The notes under the pieces are model-generated. The model saw nothing but the letters and a program-made list of their open reading frames with translations. It made no database searches and was not told where the DNA came from. A program made the translations under genes and the position numbers. 64,000 bases of DNA from Flammulina velutipes (taxonomy: Eukaryota > Basidiomycota > Agaricomycetes > Agaricales > Physalacriaceae): positions 62,001 through 126,000 of the forward strand of contig CM022373.1 in the NCBI GenBank assembly GCA_011800155.1. Reading direction: 5' to 3'. Shown here in pieces: positions 9,880 to 21,576 of the stretch. The stretch's first letter is position 1; each line of letters starts with the position of its first letter.

Positions 9880-9990
9880 GACGACCATCTGGATGAGGGC
9901 CATGGTACTCACCTGGTGCGTCGTCCTCTGGCTTTGCCGATAACGTGCAGACGAAACGAAGCTCTCTGTGTCATCTGCTCTTCTCTTCGA
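9880..9990 (+). pseudogene. Fragment of the PDI-like gene (exon-intron junction)
   Basis: The segment around 9915-9960 can be lined up with 1742-1815 of the PDI-like gene across the exon 1 end, intron and exon 2 start: cctggtgcgtcgtcctctgg against cctggtacgtccccctctgg, then a shared gctttgccg/gctctgccg block, then tgcag followed by cgaaacgaagct. The intron is shorter and the reading frame is gone. It is a second relic of this gene, on the far side of the Ngaro element. Confidence 0.55.
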
Positions 9991-10179
9991 ATCCAGCTTC
10001 CCTCGTCCGTCCACCCGCCTTCCACTCACAGGCTCAATACTCGAAAAACAGAAACCCCGTTGACCTGTTCGAATCTTTTTACTTTCAAAATCGATTGCTA
10101 TATACACCTTCCCCACCTATTATATGCCAGCGTTGAGATCCCACTAGTACGTGTCTACGTTCGTTCCGTGAACACTCAA

Positions 10180-10272
10180 GCATCAATGGTGTAGCGGTAA
10201 CATGCGGCCTTCCCATTCCACGTTTCTATTGAGCATATGACCGCGCTCGGGGTTCGACTCCCCGTTGATGCA
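10180..10272 (+). tRNA. tRNA-Gly(CCC) with 22-nt intron
   Basis: Acceptor GCATCAA pairs with TTGATGC, discriminator A, T-loop TTCGACT. The anticodon loop TTCCCA is followed by a 22-nt intron; mature length is 71 nt. Apart from the acceptor pair and the intron it matches the copy at 749-833, including the C-A mismatch in the anticodon stem. The differing introns suggest drift since duplication while the mature sequence is held. Confidence 0.85.
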
Positions 10273-10744
10273 TAATGCGTCGTACGTTGATTTTTTCCAA
10301 TCTTCCTGATCTGATATCGCTACGATTTTTTGAATCAAACCACCACCCACGCCAGTGTCCGGCATTTTACACTTCCACCGTACAAAATGTCTTCCCTTGA
10401 CGTTACAAAATCCGGCTAACCTCTTTCTCGTTTCTCCCGATACCCATGTATCGAACATGCTCTTATTACATTCTACGACTCGACTCACAGTGCAGGCGAG
10501 ACAGCATAATTTATATATGAACCAAATCGTGTTCCATCCACGCATTTTGAGTAGTCCGACTACAGCAACTCGAAAGTCTTGTATTCAGAATCAGAGCATC
10601 CGGTCATCCTCTCCCCCGTGCATGGGGATGGGAGAGACCTTGCTCACCCTAAGTTCTCCACACAGCAAAAGATCCAACCCCGCAGCGGTTAGGGTTGATG
10701 GTCAAAATCATTGACATCGTCGTACAAATCCATATGGTACTTAT
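10273..10744. other. Intergenic, nothing recognised
   Basis: No open frame with a recognisable product and no clear repeat structure is seen between the tRNA-Gly and the NACHT relic. Confidence 0.4.
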
Positions 10745-12464
10745 GGGATGTCAACTAGGTAGGATACCCAGCGTACCGCTACGATTCCGGTAGCTGAACG
10801 CCAACCAGGATGACATCTTGGACTGTTCCTCGGCCAAAACGGGGTCCTTCCAGGTAACTGCGCATGATATGCAGGCAGACGCGGAGGATGATCGGAGAGC
10901 GTTGTATCGGCCAATCGAACCGTTATCCATGCCCGTTCGTCAACACCCATCAGGTCGTAGAAAGATTGGTGGTACCAGTAGATGCAGCCGTCATCGCGCG
11001 ATATATAGAGAAAGGAATGTAGACCATCGACGACGTGTCGCGCCAGCCTGTTCGACGAGCTCTTCAAATTGAGGGTTTTGACGAAGGGCTGGAAGTCCCT
11101 TCCTCAAGAACGTTCGAACATCCGCCTGGACGTCCTTGGTATCGACCTCGTGGAGATAGCACACAGCGTCCGACGCGAAACCATCGCATTGTGCGACGTC
11201 TGGACGGCTGGTCACAAGGAACTTGAGTCCGGGTAACCCCCCTCTCTGGACGACATCCAGGAGCACTCGTAGCTCGTCCAACGCATCGAAAACGACAAGT
11301 CGGGGCGGGAGGTCGCTCGTCTATTGATTTGATCCATGGATCCACCAACAGCTCTTGCATATGCCTGTCGACCGCGTCGAAATCAGGAGCCCGCGCAAAC
11401 GGCGGGCGAGCTGGTGGGGATGATGGTGTTTCCGCCGTCGAGCAGAAGAAGGATGCGAGAAGGATGTTATCGACGAGTGTATGCGATTGTGGACTTTCCT
11501 GTTCCTACTAGGCCGTTTAACCAGTATATGGGTGCCACGCTGGAGTTGTCTTGTGTATGGTATGGGCTGCGCGAGTTCCCGGTGTACACTGAGCGTAGAG
11601 TCAACGTCGGCGTTGTCGAGAGCGGGGCCATGTGGAAAGGTGCAGCTGCTGGATGGATGCTGTCGTTTGCCTCTCAATGTGCAGAGAGATGTCAATCTGG
11701 AAACCAGGCAATGTATCAGTCGCAGAAACTTGGAACGGGAGTTGTAGATATACGTACATGGAAATCCTTTGCGCATGAACGAAGATTTCCTTCAACATCT
11801 TCGTCGCTCTCCCAAATCCGTCGTAAGAGAGACCGAGTCAGCAGCCCGACGAGTTCATTCCCAATTATAATGAGGATTCTGCATCGATCACTCAGTGACC
11901 ATTTACTTCGAAAACATAAAGCGCGTACCTACTGAACCTTTCAGTCCGCTCTTCCGCAACACGTTTGAGCAAAGCAGCGTCGATCATCTCGAGACGATGC
12001 TTTGTCCGATCCACAAGGTCGCGTACACCATCTTTGTTCGCGGCAACGGTCTGGGAAGATGTTAGCGCGGCATTCTGAGTTGTGTTGAAAGATGTACATC
12101 GATGATTGCGTTGAGGAGCGCTATAGGTGGTTTTGAACGGGGTGCCGTCAAGGAACTGTTCCAAGTTTCTGGAAACGAGCTGGACGTTTGCGCCGGCGTC
12201 GGGTTTATTACGACCTTGAAAAGAGAAGAGTTAGACAGTCTTTGTAGCCATCCGATACCCTGATCCTACCATTGCAGGCAAGGGCCCGCGTTCAGAGGAG
12301 AGGCGAGCGTCTTCTGAGACCAAGACCGGAAGGGATGGATGGATGGGTTACAGGGATATGGTGGCCAGTATCATCGTATACAGCGTCAGCGTTCTCGATA
12401 TCGCTCACAACTGTAGGAGATGCGGAACGACTGGAACGTTTCCTTGGAACTTCAAGTTGTGCAT
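10745..12464 (-). pseudogene. Decayed NACHT/STAND gene (copy N1)
   Basis: Read on the minus strand this aligns with the intact gene at 36576-39314, from its ATG (12464) through the N-terminal helical region (DLVDRTKHRLEMIDAALLK), the NACHT core (QELLVDPWIKSIDE) and the region near VDGLHSFLYISRDDG, ending abruptly at the equivalent of LVDIP. It carries several frameshifts, a deletion of roughly 330 nt after the EELVEQAG segment, and lacks the last ~120 codons. It is inverted relative to the other two copies and its 5' flank is also duplicated (13060-13770). No functional product is expected. Confidence 0.85.
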
Positions 12465-13059
12465 GGGAGATGTCGGGCTCGGAGATGAGAGGACGATAGT
12501 GATAGTACGGCGCGTGTGAACGTATACACCATCCAAACTGAGATAGTTGCATGTGACGCAGAGTCTTCTTTGCTGAATGATTCATGGAGTTCTTGTCTAA
12601 CGGTAGAGTATGAGGTTATGGAACGACGCGACTTGGTACTAAACGTACCTCAGAAGGTAGAAGGAGACCGGAAGGCTCGGAGACGCGGTACTACTTTCGT
12701 ACGACCCAAGGTTAGATACACGCAAACAATGGGGGTGTCAAAAGATGTATATTCAAGGATGACAAGAGTTAGGTTGACAGAGCAGAAATGAGGACGTGAT
12801 GGTAAGAAGGCAAGCCCAAAGCGGCAACTTGTACTCTTATCATCACCATCTCGGCCAACTGGTTCATTGTCCTGACACTCGGCCTTGAACGCATGCATAA
12901 TGGACGACGTCTACGCGTAAACGCGATACAAGAGGTCGTACTTAAGAGGCGACGTCTTCTGTACGACTCCAAGGCATATAGCGACAGTCCCGGTCTAGTG
13001 CGTATCCTTGTTGTCGTTCCGGAGTACCGACTGAAGATACACCTGCATTAGACTTGTCA

Positions 13060-13770
13060 CGTCAAAGCTAACGGCAGAGCCAACGTCGTGGACGCCTTCC
13101 CTGCAGCTCCGATACTAGCATCCCAACTTCCTTTTCTTCGCTTATATCCTCGTCCAGACCTCGCTCCATAAATTGGGTAATCGCAGATAGGGATCTCCTG
13201 GGTATCGAATTCCGTGACTCATCGTGGAGAGTTGGTGAGTGCCTATCCATCCCACCTGCTAGTTCCGACCGAAAGATGACAGTGTTCCTTCTCCAGCTCG
13301 TATACGATTCACCGTATCTCTAATCTATATACATGAAGGGCCCTCCTTCACATTCGTCAGTACCCTTTTGTCTGTACGACTCACAATTCCCGTCAATCTG
13401 AATGAAACGTCTTCGAATCCATGCAGAATCCAGATGGACGTAGTGGCGGCATGCATTCTCCCAGTCTAATTGCATATGTACCCAAAGGTTCAACGTCAGA
13501 TGGAATCAATTCTGTATCCAAGTCTACGGCACATCCAGGCTAGTCCTTCCCGGCACATCTCCGCGTACCCCTAGCCTACAATGCCGCCAGGGCAAAGTTT
13601 GTAGATACTAGGACGCTCGATACTCTCGCGAACAAGTATGTCTGTCTTTTCTTGAGCAGTATATGCACGGTGTTGACTTGGATAAACAGTACTGGTATGA
13701 ACGACCCGTTCGCAACGGTCTATGGTCTGGAGTATTAGTGAGTTATCTATCCCGAGTTAATGATCACCAT
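13060..13770 (-). repeat. Upstream repeat of NACHT genes, inverted copy
   Basis: On the minus strand this region matches 28430-29478 and 35856-36000, the region upstream of the intact NACHT gene. It holds the undisrupted version of the MULE insertion site: gatccctatctgcgattacc at about 13180-13200 on the complementary strand, where the other copy has 6.4 kb of transposon flanked by ctatctggga. No protein is recognised in it. Confidence 0.75.
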
Positions 13771-14090
13771 TGGGTGTAGCAAGGCTGCGCTTACCACGTC
13801 GACGATAGTTCCCATTCGGATGAACGTCATCTCGTTTGGAATATTCCCACTGGCATCCGAACTTCCTGCTCACCGTGGGCTCATCGACTCCGTCTGGACG
13901 GCTCGGAATATTCCGTACATGCAATGCTGGTGAGCTCTTCGCATATACGGCAACCGATGACTCAGACATGATTCTTCAAAAAGTTCGCACGGCAGGCACC
14001 GACTTACAAACCCATCTCGGTCGGGACAATGCCGCTCTCGTATAATAATAAAGGAACCCAAACGTTCGATATCCCACGCACAGAATCTCT
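13771..14090. other. Upstream region of the SDR gene
   Basis: The left part still shows weak similarity to the NACHT-linked repeat; the right part would contain the SDR promoter. No clear TATA box is seen. Confidence 0.35.
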
Positions 14091-15241
14091 ATGGCATCTA
14101 ACTACAACCTCCAATTGCAAGGTCAAGTCGCCCTCGTCACAGGCGGAGGAACTGGGATGTATGTCACTTTTTCTTTCTGCGATTCAGAGCCTCACTGACA
14201 TGGGTACTAGTGGTCTGATGATTGCACGATCATTCGCCCGCGGCGGTGCCAAAGTATACATCACCGGACGGCGCCTCAACGTCCTCAAGGACGCCATAGC
14301 CTCTTCTGGTACCGCAGCGGGATCTATCTTCCCGTACGTCCCGACCTATGCGCAGAGTATACTAACAAACATCACATCTATAGCCTCCAAGTCGACGCAG
14401 TAAACGAAGACGCCGTCAAAAACGCCGCGAAGCTCATCGAGGACACGGATGGGAAACTCGATGTTCTCGTTAACAAGTACGTCTCCCCTCCCCTCCCCTC
14501 CCCTCCCCCTCCTCCGATTTATTGATGAGGGAACAGCGCGGGTGTGAACGGCCCGATCCACGACATCGAGAAATTCATGGCTGAGAAGCTATCCAGCCCG
14601 GATCCCACGCGCATGGGGCCGGAGAGCGTGGAGGGGTGGGTCGATATGTTCAGGATCAACACCATCGCGCCCTTCTTCGTCATCCGCGCCTTTAAGGACC
14701 TCCTCGTCAGAGGCGCGGAGGCCCGTGGGGCGGGGGCCACGTCTAGCGTTATAAATATCTCGAGTACGCTGGGGAGTATGAGGTCTAGCGTTGGGAATAA
14801 TTCTGTGGGTCTATCCTTGCTTCTCATTCGTTAACGATGGGTTACTGATATTGAGGGGAATATATAGCTAGGGTACGGCCCGAGCAAAGCGGCGCTGGAA
14901 CAGCTCACGGTATCGCTGGCGACGCTGTTCGCGTCCTCTGGTGTCCCGATTCGCGTGAATGGGATCTCGCCTGGGGTGTTCCCGTCGGAGATTGCAGAGA
15001 ATGGGGGGTATTTGGAGGGGCTTGATACGATGGTTCCTCCGGGGTTTGTTAAGCCTATTCCGGCGGGGAGGGCTGGGAGGTGTGTTTTGTTTTTGTTCTT
15101 GGTGTTAGGGGTTTGGACTGACGGTGTTTTTGGTAAAGCGAGGCGGAGATGGGGGCTACGGCTGTGTATTTGGCGACGACGGGGTATACGAATGGGGTGA
15201 CTGTTAAGGTTGATGGGGGGATGTCGTTGGTTAATCCGTGA
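14091..15241 (+). CDS. Short-chain dehydrogenase/reductase
   Basis: Six exons (14091-14158, 14211-14333, 14384-14476, 14537-14804, 14868-15079, 15139-15241) join in frame to 288 residues. The Rossmann-fold cofactor motif TGGGTGIG is split by intron 1 near residue 20; NNAG follows near residue 95, the catalytic Ser region is NISST, and the active site is YGPSK (YxxxK). The C terminus has GYTNGVTVKVDGG, typical of classical SDRs. It is inferred to be an NAD(P)H-dependent oxidoreductase of unknown substrate, soluble, with no targeting signal. Intron 3 contains a short CCCCT repeat of no evident meaning. Confidence 0.93.
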
Positions 15242-15438
15242 TGGGTGGTAGGGATGTGAAGAAGCGAAGAGAGCGATAGTCTCAACAATATAAGTAACTC
15301 TGATATAATTTGAGGGCATTAGTTCCGTCGTGAGAGTTCAAACATGAATCAGTATTCTTATGGCAAACGGGAACTGAGTGGTTTGAGGGTTCAGGCTTGT
15401 TGAGCCATACAAAAAGTGAGCGTCCTGACGGAACAGAC
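15242..15438. other. Intergenic between SDR and tRNA-Ile
   Basis: 3' region of the SDR gene; nothing else recognised. Confidence 0.4.
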
Positions 15439-15512
15439 TGGCCAACGTGGGGATCGAACCCAAGACCTTCGCGTTATTAGCACGACGCTCTAACCAGCTG
15501 AGCTAGTCGGCC
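15439..15512 (-). tRNA. tRNA-Ile(AAU)
   Basis: A 74-nt intronless cloverleaf with anticodon AAU and discriminator A; its sequence appears identical to the gene at 904-977 on the opposite strand. Confidence 0.93.
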
Positions 15513-15616
15513 ATGCCAACGTTTTCCAGGCATCTGCTTTAATGTTTGATTGTGGCACAAGTCCTATTCAAAAGCTCATAAAGATACTAGTACTACACGA
15601 TTCCAATTGTTTCTGT

Positions 15617-16339
15617 TTACAAGGCAGCGAGGAGAGCATCTGCACCGGAGACAGTAACACCTGGACCGGGCTCCAACTATATGCTGTTGAGAAAAGGGAG
15701 GGAGAGGAAATGGGAGGAAAGTGAACGCACCTCGACGTACTTGACGACGAGATCATCGAGGATCAAGCCGTAGCGGCCGGTGCGGGTGCCAAAGTTGATG
15801 TGGGAGAGGTCGACGGAGAGGCCGAGGGAGGCGGACCAGGTGGCGTTGGGATCAGAGAGGAAAACGATCTTAGTCGGCCGTTAGGAGAGAAAGCAAACGG
15901 GGAAGAGGGAAGGAGACGTACCTTGTCCTTGACGCCCTCGAACCTAGCCCAGCCAGAGAGGACGAACGCATCGTTGGCGGCGATGAGGACGATGGCGTCT
16001 ACACCTTTGGCTTTGAACTCGTCGTATTTGGCGAGGTAGGGCGGGAGGTGGTTTTGGTGGCATGTAGGCTGCGATGCGGGGTAAGACGACTCGTAGGTCG
16101 ATAGATGGAGGGACGTACGGTGAATGCACCGGGGACAGAGAAGATGACTACTTTCTTGCCCTTCCAGTCGTTCGTGGACAGCTTGATGGCTGCTTCGGAT
16201 TAGCTGGGCGCATACAGCGGTGGGAAGGATTGGACGTACGGACTCCGCAGGCGGTGTGGTCATCGAGCTCGGGTGCGTAGGGAATGTAGGTAAAGGTGCC
16301 TTCAGGGATCGTGTCGCCGACTTTAATTGAGGGGGCCAT
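15617..16339 (-). CDS. Prx5/Ahp1-type peroxiredoxin
   Basis: Five exons (16339-16240, 16189-16119, 16068-15922, 15868-15731, 15676-15617) give 171 residues, the usual length of fungal Prx5 proteins. The peroxidatic site is VPGAFTPTCH with Cys60; a second Cys lies at position 31 (HTACGVP), as in fungal allergen-type Prx5 enzymes, and may take part in the catalytic cycle. Downstream motifs NDAFVLSGWA, FLSDPNA and GTRTGRYG are all present. It reduces hydrogen peroxide and alkyl hydroperoxides with thioredoxin- or glutathione-type donors. There is no signal peptide, so it is likely cytosolic. The gene lies between tRNA-Ile and tRNA-Ser and appears intact. Confidence 0.94.
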
Positions 16340-16647
16340 GTTGGGTGATGATGGGAAGACGCAAAGGAACGACGCGTATTTAAAGGCTTATCGATGACGG
16401 CATCATCGTGATTAGATCTCCGAGGTCGTGACCATTCTTACTGAGCTATCACGCAATCCACGTTTGCTCGCAAATCCCATCACGCGTTTCGCTGTACCGT
16501 GTGGGTCTCTGCGTGCAGCGGCTGGCTTCTTTCATTGATAGTGACAGTGACATTGACGGACGCCGGCGGCGTCATGCCATCCTTTCACCAACACCATTGC
16601 ATTCATTACCTTGTAGTGCCAAAAAAGAGTACTCCTACCCGGGAAGC

Positions 16648-16740
16648 CGACGCCAGCAGGGTTCGAACCTGCGCCCTCAAAGAGGAACAGATAATGAAAC
16701 AAGTTCAAATCTGTCGCCGTAACCACTTGGCTATAGCGCC
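16648..16740 (-). tRNA. tRNA-Ser(UGA) with 11-nt intron
   Basis: The 93-nt gene has acceptor GGCGCTA pairing with TGGCGTC through two wobbles, discriminator G, a long variable arm (TTCCTCTTTGAGG) and T-loop TTCGAAC. The anticodon stem ACAGA/TCTGT encloses TTTGAA, an 11-nt intron and A, giving anticodon UGA. The long variable arm confirms serine. Confidence 0.92.
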
Positions 16741-17015
16741 TTACCAGTCATGCTCTCTGGATAATCCAATACTCGCGCAATAAATTTTCGTTTCTCCATC
16801 TTAGACTTCTTCATAAGGGAATGATTCTTGTCGATATCAAACTCAAAGGTACGTTATTCCTCGAAAACTCAAAGGGGACAAAGAACATGCGTCATGAACA
16901 ACGGACGCGCACACGTGACCTCGATCCCTTATAAGTCGGCCACCCAACTCACAAAGGCTATCTTGAATCACCTCCACCACCACCGCCACCACTGCATCCC
17001 CAAATCCAAACTAAT
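16741..17015. other. Promoter region of the 17016 gene
   Basis: A cccttataagtc string at 16926-16937 could be a TATA element about 85 nt before the start codon. Nothing else is recognised. Confidence 0.35.
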
Positions 17016-18843
17016 ATGGGCCAACTCTTCCAAACGATCAACATCGACCAAGCTCTCTACGCTAAGAAGAGCTTCTTCGGCGCTACATTAGGATGGGGAA
17101 AGCTAGGAGAATGGTTCTTCGGGGACGACAGCGAGCGTCTCATAACCATTCTCGCACTTCCCAAGGTCAAAATCCCAGACGACCCCCTGGAAGGACAGTA
17201 TTTCACATCAGTGAACAGGTACGTCCTCCCCCAACATCTTACAACTCCGGGATACCCATTCATATACAGAACCGGCATACACACCCTCCCGCGCGAAATC
17301 CAGCAGCAAATCTTCGATGAACTAGAGGACTTTAGCGACGTCTTCTGTTTCTGCATGACGTCGCGTTACATGTGGACCGTCGGCATTCGTACCCTGCGCA
17401 GGCTCTACACTCCCTGGGCTTTACGTGAGATTGGCTCATGGGCAGGCCACCGCCTCATCATCCCCGGAGACTACTCAAACGACTACCCCGCAGGCCTGCT
17501 CACCGACTCCGAATTAGCCACCCTCAGTAATATCAAATGCCACCCAGATGACACCGATTTCTACCGTCGCCTCCTAAACCTGGCAGACGCCATCCCCATC
17601 GATGATGATCCCAAGCGAAATCTGGAAATGAGGCTGGCGGAACAGAAAGCTGGGAAATGGCGGAGTCGGGTCCCACCCCCCGCGTGGATGGGGAAGTTCC
17701 GAGCTTGGACTGAAGTCGTTGATCCCTACTCGGATTCGTTCGAGCGCATCCACGAATCTGTCTTGCGGAACTTGACGACGAAGGAGTATGTGCGTCGCGA
17801 TGCCCTCAGGCTCCCTGCGGGATACACTGTTCGGTGGAACACCAACCCAGTTAGTCTGGGGCATGCTGTGATGTCGCGCATCGTATGGTCTGCCGATCCT
17901 AGTGTATCTATTGGCCTCTCGGATGAGTTAGTCGTTGTAAATTGCTAATTCCTCGGTACCAATGTCACGTTGCGTTCAAATTTAGGATATCGACAAGTTG
18001 GAGTATGGAATGGGACTGCGCAGAGGGGGGATTGCGGACTATTTTCAGAGTCCAAGTCTTCTATTGGATGGTAAGAGACGGTATCACGGTACGTCGTGTA
18101 TACTAACACTTCGTAGTACACGAAGACATGGCGAAATTGATGCGAAGCTATAAATGGGCCCTACTTCCCACCGTAGAAGTCCTACAAACCATCATTGATC
18201 TCTTCCTCTTTAATTTTAACCAGCTCCCGAGTGGGCGGCGCCACTTCACGCAGGTACGCGCTATTCAATATGATGGCCAGGACCTAAATGACGGATGGTA
18301 CAGGACCTCCCAGAACGAGAATACGAATACCTCCTCCTCCCTCCCCTCGAACTTACCATCGGGGCTCTCATACCCTTCTACCTCAACGGCACCCCCATCA
18401 AAAACCCCCGTCGTCCCCTCCGCATAAAATCCCATATCCACCCATGTTTCGTCCTACCCTCCCTAATCCACCACGAACTCTTCCCGCGAAACGAGAAACT
18501 CTCGCCGAACCCCCTAACACGCACCGTGGAGGATGCGTTGACGTCGTATTGCTGCATCACGCACCAGCCGGTTTATCTATCTTGGCTTGGACCAAGAGAG
18601 ACGTGGAGTGGGTTTCGGAGGAACTTTCTTTTGGCTGTTGAGGACCCGCGGGGAGTTGATGGGGGTGCGCCACGGTATGTTATTCCGGAAAGAAAAGGGA
18701 AGGCCCTGGTGAGAGGTCGGAGGTCGAAGAGGGGGAGGGTTCGATCTGGTGGGAAGAAGTCGACGCGCCTTTCTGGCTTAGAGGTTAGGAAAGGGAATGT
18801 GAGGGGATTGGGACGGCGCGGAGAAGGACGTGGAAGCTCGTAA
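17016..18843 (+). CDS. Possible fusion: MGQLF-family protein + repeat-family C terminus
   Basis: Five exons (17016-17218, 17270-17936, 17986-18070, 18117-18253, 18304-18843) join in frame to 543 residues. Residues 1-290 resemble an Agaricomycete hypothetical family starting MGQLFQTINID, with an F-box-like HTLPREIQQQIFDELEDFSDVFCF segment near residues 70-95. Exons 3-5 are a member of the family also present at 48878, 58022 and 59428 (LEYGMG, WALLP, RRHFTQ, HPCFV, SWLGPRETW), with the same 85 and 137-nt exons but without their 84-nt first exon. The junction intron (gtaaat…gctaatt…tttag) is phase 0. If it is not spliced, the first protein stops at 17948 (293 residues). No function is assigned; a basic, Arg-rich tail ends the protein. 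Confidence 0.6.
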
Positions 18844-19891
18844 GATAGGAATGTCAACGAGACATAATATTCGTTCTCGATGATAGCGGGAATGGTAGTA
18901 TCCTATTTCTACTTCTTACCAAGGCGTTGGTTATGACGAACTAAGTTATTCTCGTCGTAGCATTGCGCTTCGTACCCGCTTCTCCCCAGTTCAAAGGTTT
19001 GTCAATATGGAATCTGGATGGCGGGATGATAGACCGTGGGAATGTGACGTCGATCATCGAGCACGTTTCTGTTTTTGATGATTTTGACCTCCAACTAGCA
19101 ATGCATATACTCGTCTTGCTCTCCTCTACGATTTGTCCTTAGTCCAGAAACTCTGACGAAGACTCCGTTTCAACTAACAAGGCCGTCCTATGCATCACTG
19201 CTGAGCCATAAGCCTTGGAAGGCAACACAAGGTCGGGGTGGACAATGGGAGGATAAAGAGAAGGTAGTTTAGGCGCGTCGACTCGTGGCGACCATGGCGA
19301 TGATGCTTGTGCGTCGATTCTTTTTGTTGAATTCTTTTGATGAGGCTAACGTGTTTGCAGGCGGTCTGAACGTTTCGTATAGTCTCAATGAAAGCATTCG
19401 ATAGAAGCCTACACATGGTATTTATTTCTTCGTGCTGGAACAAAAGCAATTCATTGTTCCTTCTGGTCCTTTGACGCTTCGAATGATACACATGCCACTG
19501 GAATGCATGCAAATTGCGCTAAAAACATCGCCTTTCCCGTCGTCTATGCTCTGGTGTACAAGAAAAGAAACGCGAGACTTTGGGCATGGTGGCAAAATGC
19601 TTAGACACCTACTTACATTTTATCCAGATAAGCGCCCATCAATGTTCTTCGCCATGAGGATGACACATGGTGGCTTTTTCGACAGGTATCCTGGAGCCTG
19701 TCCAAATTCACACTCGTTTTCTTACTTGGCTTGCGCTCTCATCATAGCTTCCCCCTCGATCTACTTGACGACCTTCAAGAAGAAGAAGAATTATCTGCCA
19801 TTTTCTCCCTTGTAGTTCTTCTACTGGAAATCGACACCTCCCCGACGACCCGAGTTCTTCGATCGTACTAGCCATTCAATTCGGCGAAGGC
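18844..19891. other. About 1 kb with no recognised gene
   Basis: Short open frames only; I see no domain, tRNA or repeat. It separates the fusion gene from the disrupted NACHT gene. Confidence 0.45.
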
Positions 19892-21576
19892 ATGTCTTGC
19901 GTGGCCTTAGCATGCGGCGCCATATTTCGCTTATGCTTTCGTCGGGGTCGGGATGCGAGCACTTCACGATCTCCCGTTCCCTCGGTTCGCCCGGGAAGGC
20001 ATACGGAGGGGAATCAGAAGAATGAAGTCGAGTCAAAAGACGACACTGTTCCCCCAGGTTCTTCTGGCACACAACCGGATCCAGCAGGTACCGGTGCTCG
20101 TACCCCTTCTGAGTCGAACCCAGCAGATATAGAAAATGGTGAGGATGAATTCCTCGGCGACGAATCGCGAATGCTAAAATCATCCGTTTCTTTCAAGGTC
20201 ATGATAGCACCCATGACGTCGCGAAGATTGCCTGGAATGGCTTCCAGCTTATTTCGAGAAATTTGGAATCGATCTTTGAAGGCACTCCGTTCGCTACACC
20301 CCTTGCGGTACTCAATACCCTCATTAAGATCGGAAATGTATGACATAATATATCGAGTCTTGGGAGAAGTGCTGATCGCTTTATTTCAGTCTGTCGTCAC
20401 AAACAAGGCTGAAATGGGCGACCTTGTTGACCGGACGAAGAAACGTCTGGAGATGATCGATGCCGCGTTACTCAAGACTGGAGACGATATTGCTATAGAG
20501 CGGATGGAAAGGTTCGCTAGGTCCGTGTTTGATTGTGGTCTCCAAACATTTGCTTATAATGATAATAGAGCTCTGTTAAAGGAAACGGTCCAACTCAACG
20601 AAATGCGAAATCATTCAGTCGGAAGGCGGTTCTTGGAGAGCGATGAAGACGGACAGAAGGTCAAGGAAATATTTATACGGCTTGATGAATGCACCAAAGA
20701 CTTTCACGTGGGTAATTCTACGGCTTTCGTGAGCTGGCTACAACTGATGTACTTTCTCTCACAGATCGATATATGCATGAGTATCGAGAGACAAACAGCA
20801 GCCATCTTCGATTTCATTCAACGACTGCACCTTGTTACGTGGCCCCGCTCGCGACAAGCAATCTACAACACAGATGTTGACTCCATGCTTACCCGAATGC
20901 AGTGCGCGCAGGGAACTCGTACCAATATCATCGACGGCATCCTCAAGTGGGTAGCGGACAGCTCCAGCCCCTCCGTCTACTGGTTAAACGGCCTGGCGGA
21001 GACAGGAAAGTCCACAATCGCGTACACAATCTGCAAGCATGCCGAGGAGAAGGAAAATAACATCCTGGTGGCTTCCTTCTTCTGTTCCCGACAGATCGAA
21101 GATGCTCGAGATCGAAAGTACATCATTCCCACCATCGTCTACCAGCTTGCTCGTCGTTCCCGATCCTACTCCCAGTTCCTTCTCAAAGCAGATTTTGACG
21201 CGGTCGACTCATCGGAGAGGCAAATGTGGGAGCTGTTGGTGGGTCCCTGGGGGAAGTCGGCATCCGAGCGTTTGCTTGAATTTCCCCCTCGTCTTATTGT
21301 TGTTGATGCGTTAGACGAGTGTGAGGATGGCTCCGGGTTCTTGGGAGAGCTCCTGGATGTCATCCAGAAAGGGGAATTGCCAGGACTCAAGTTTCTTGTA
21401 GTCTGATAAAAGTTCCTGGATCAAAGCCGGACCTCAAATTTTCGTCACGTGTAGATCACGAATATGAACAAATTTCTAATTTAGCGTCGCGTCGCGTCGC
21501 CTAATTTGGATGATAGGAGCTTTAGGGGTTCGTAGCACAATGCAAATTCTCTTGCTTCCGTATCTTTCCTATTATC

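Noticed and set aside
9835..9925. A T-arm-like string suggesting a minus-strand tRNA
   Set aside because: No D-arm, anticodon arm or matching acceptor could be folded around it; the right part is better explained as a PDI-gene relic.
14485..14515. CCCCT repeat
   Set aside because: It lies inside a normal SDR intron and is an ordinary low-complexity tract.
19892..20340. Straight translation of the N2 5' region as one long exon
   Set aside because: Comparison with the intact NACHT gene shows introns at 20139-20197 and 20338-20389; the unspliced frame gives unrelated residues.
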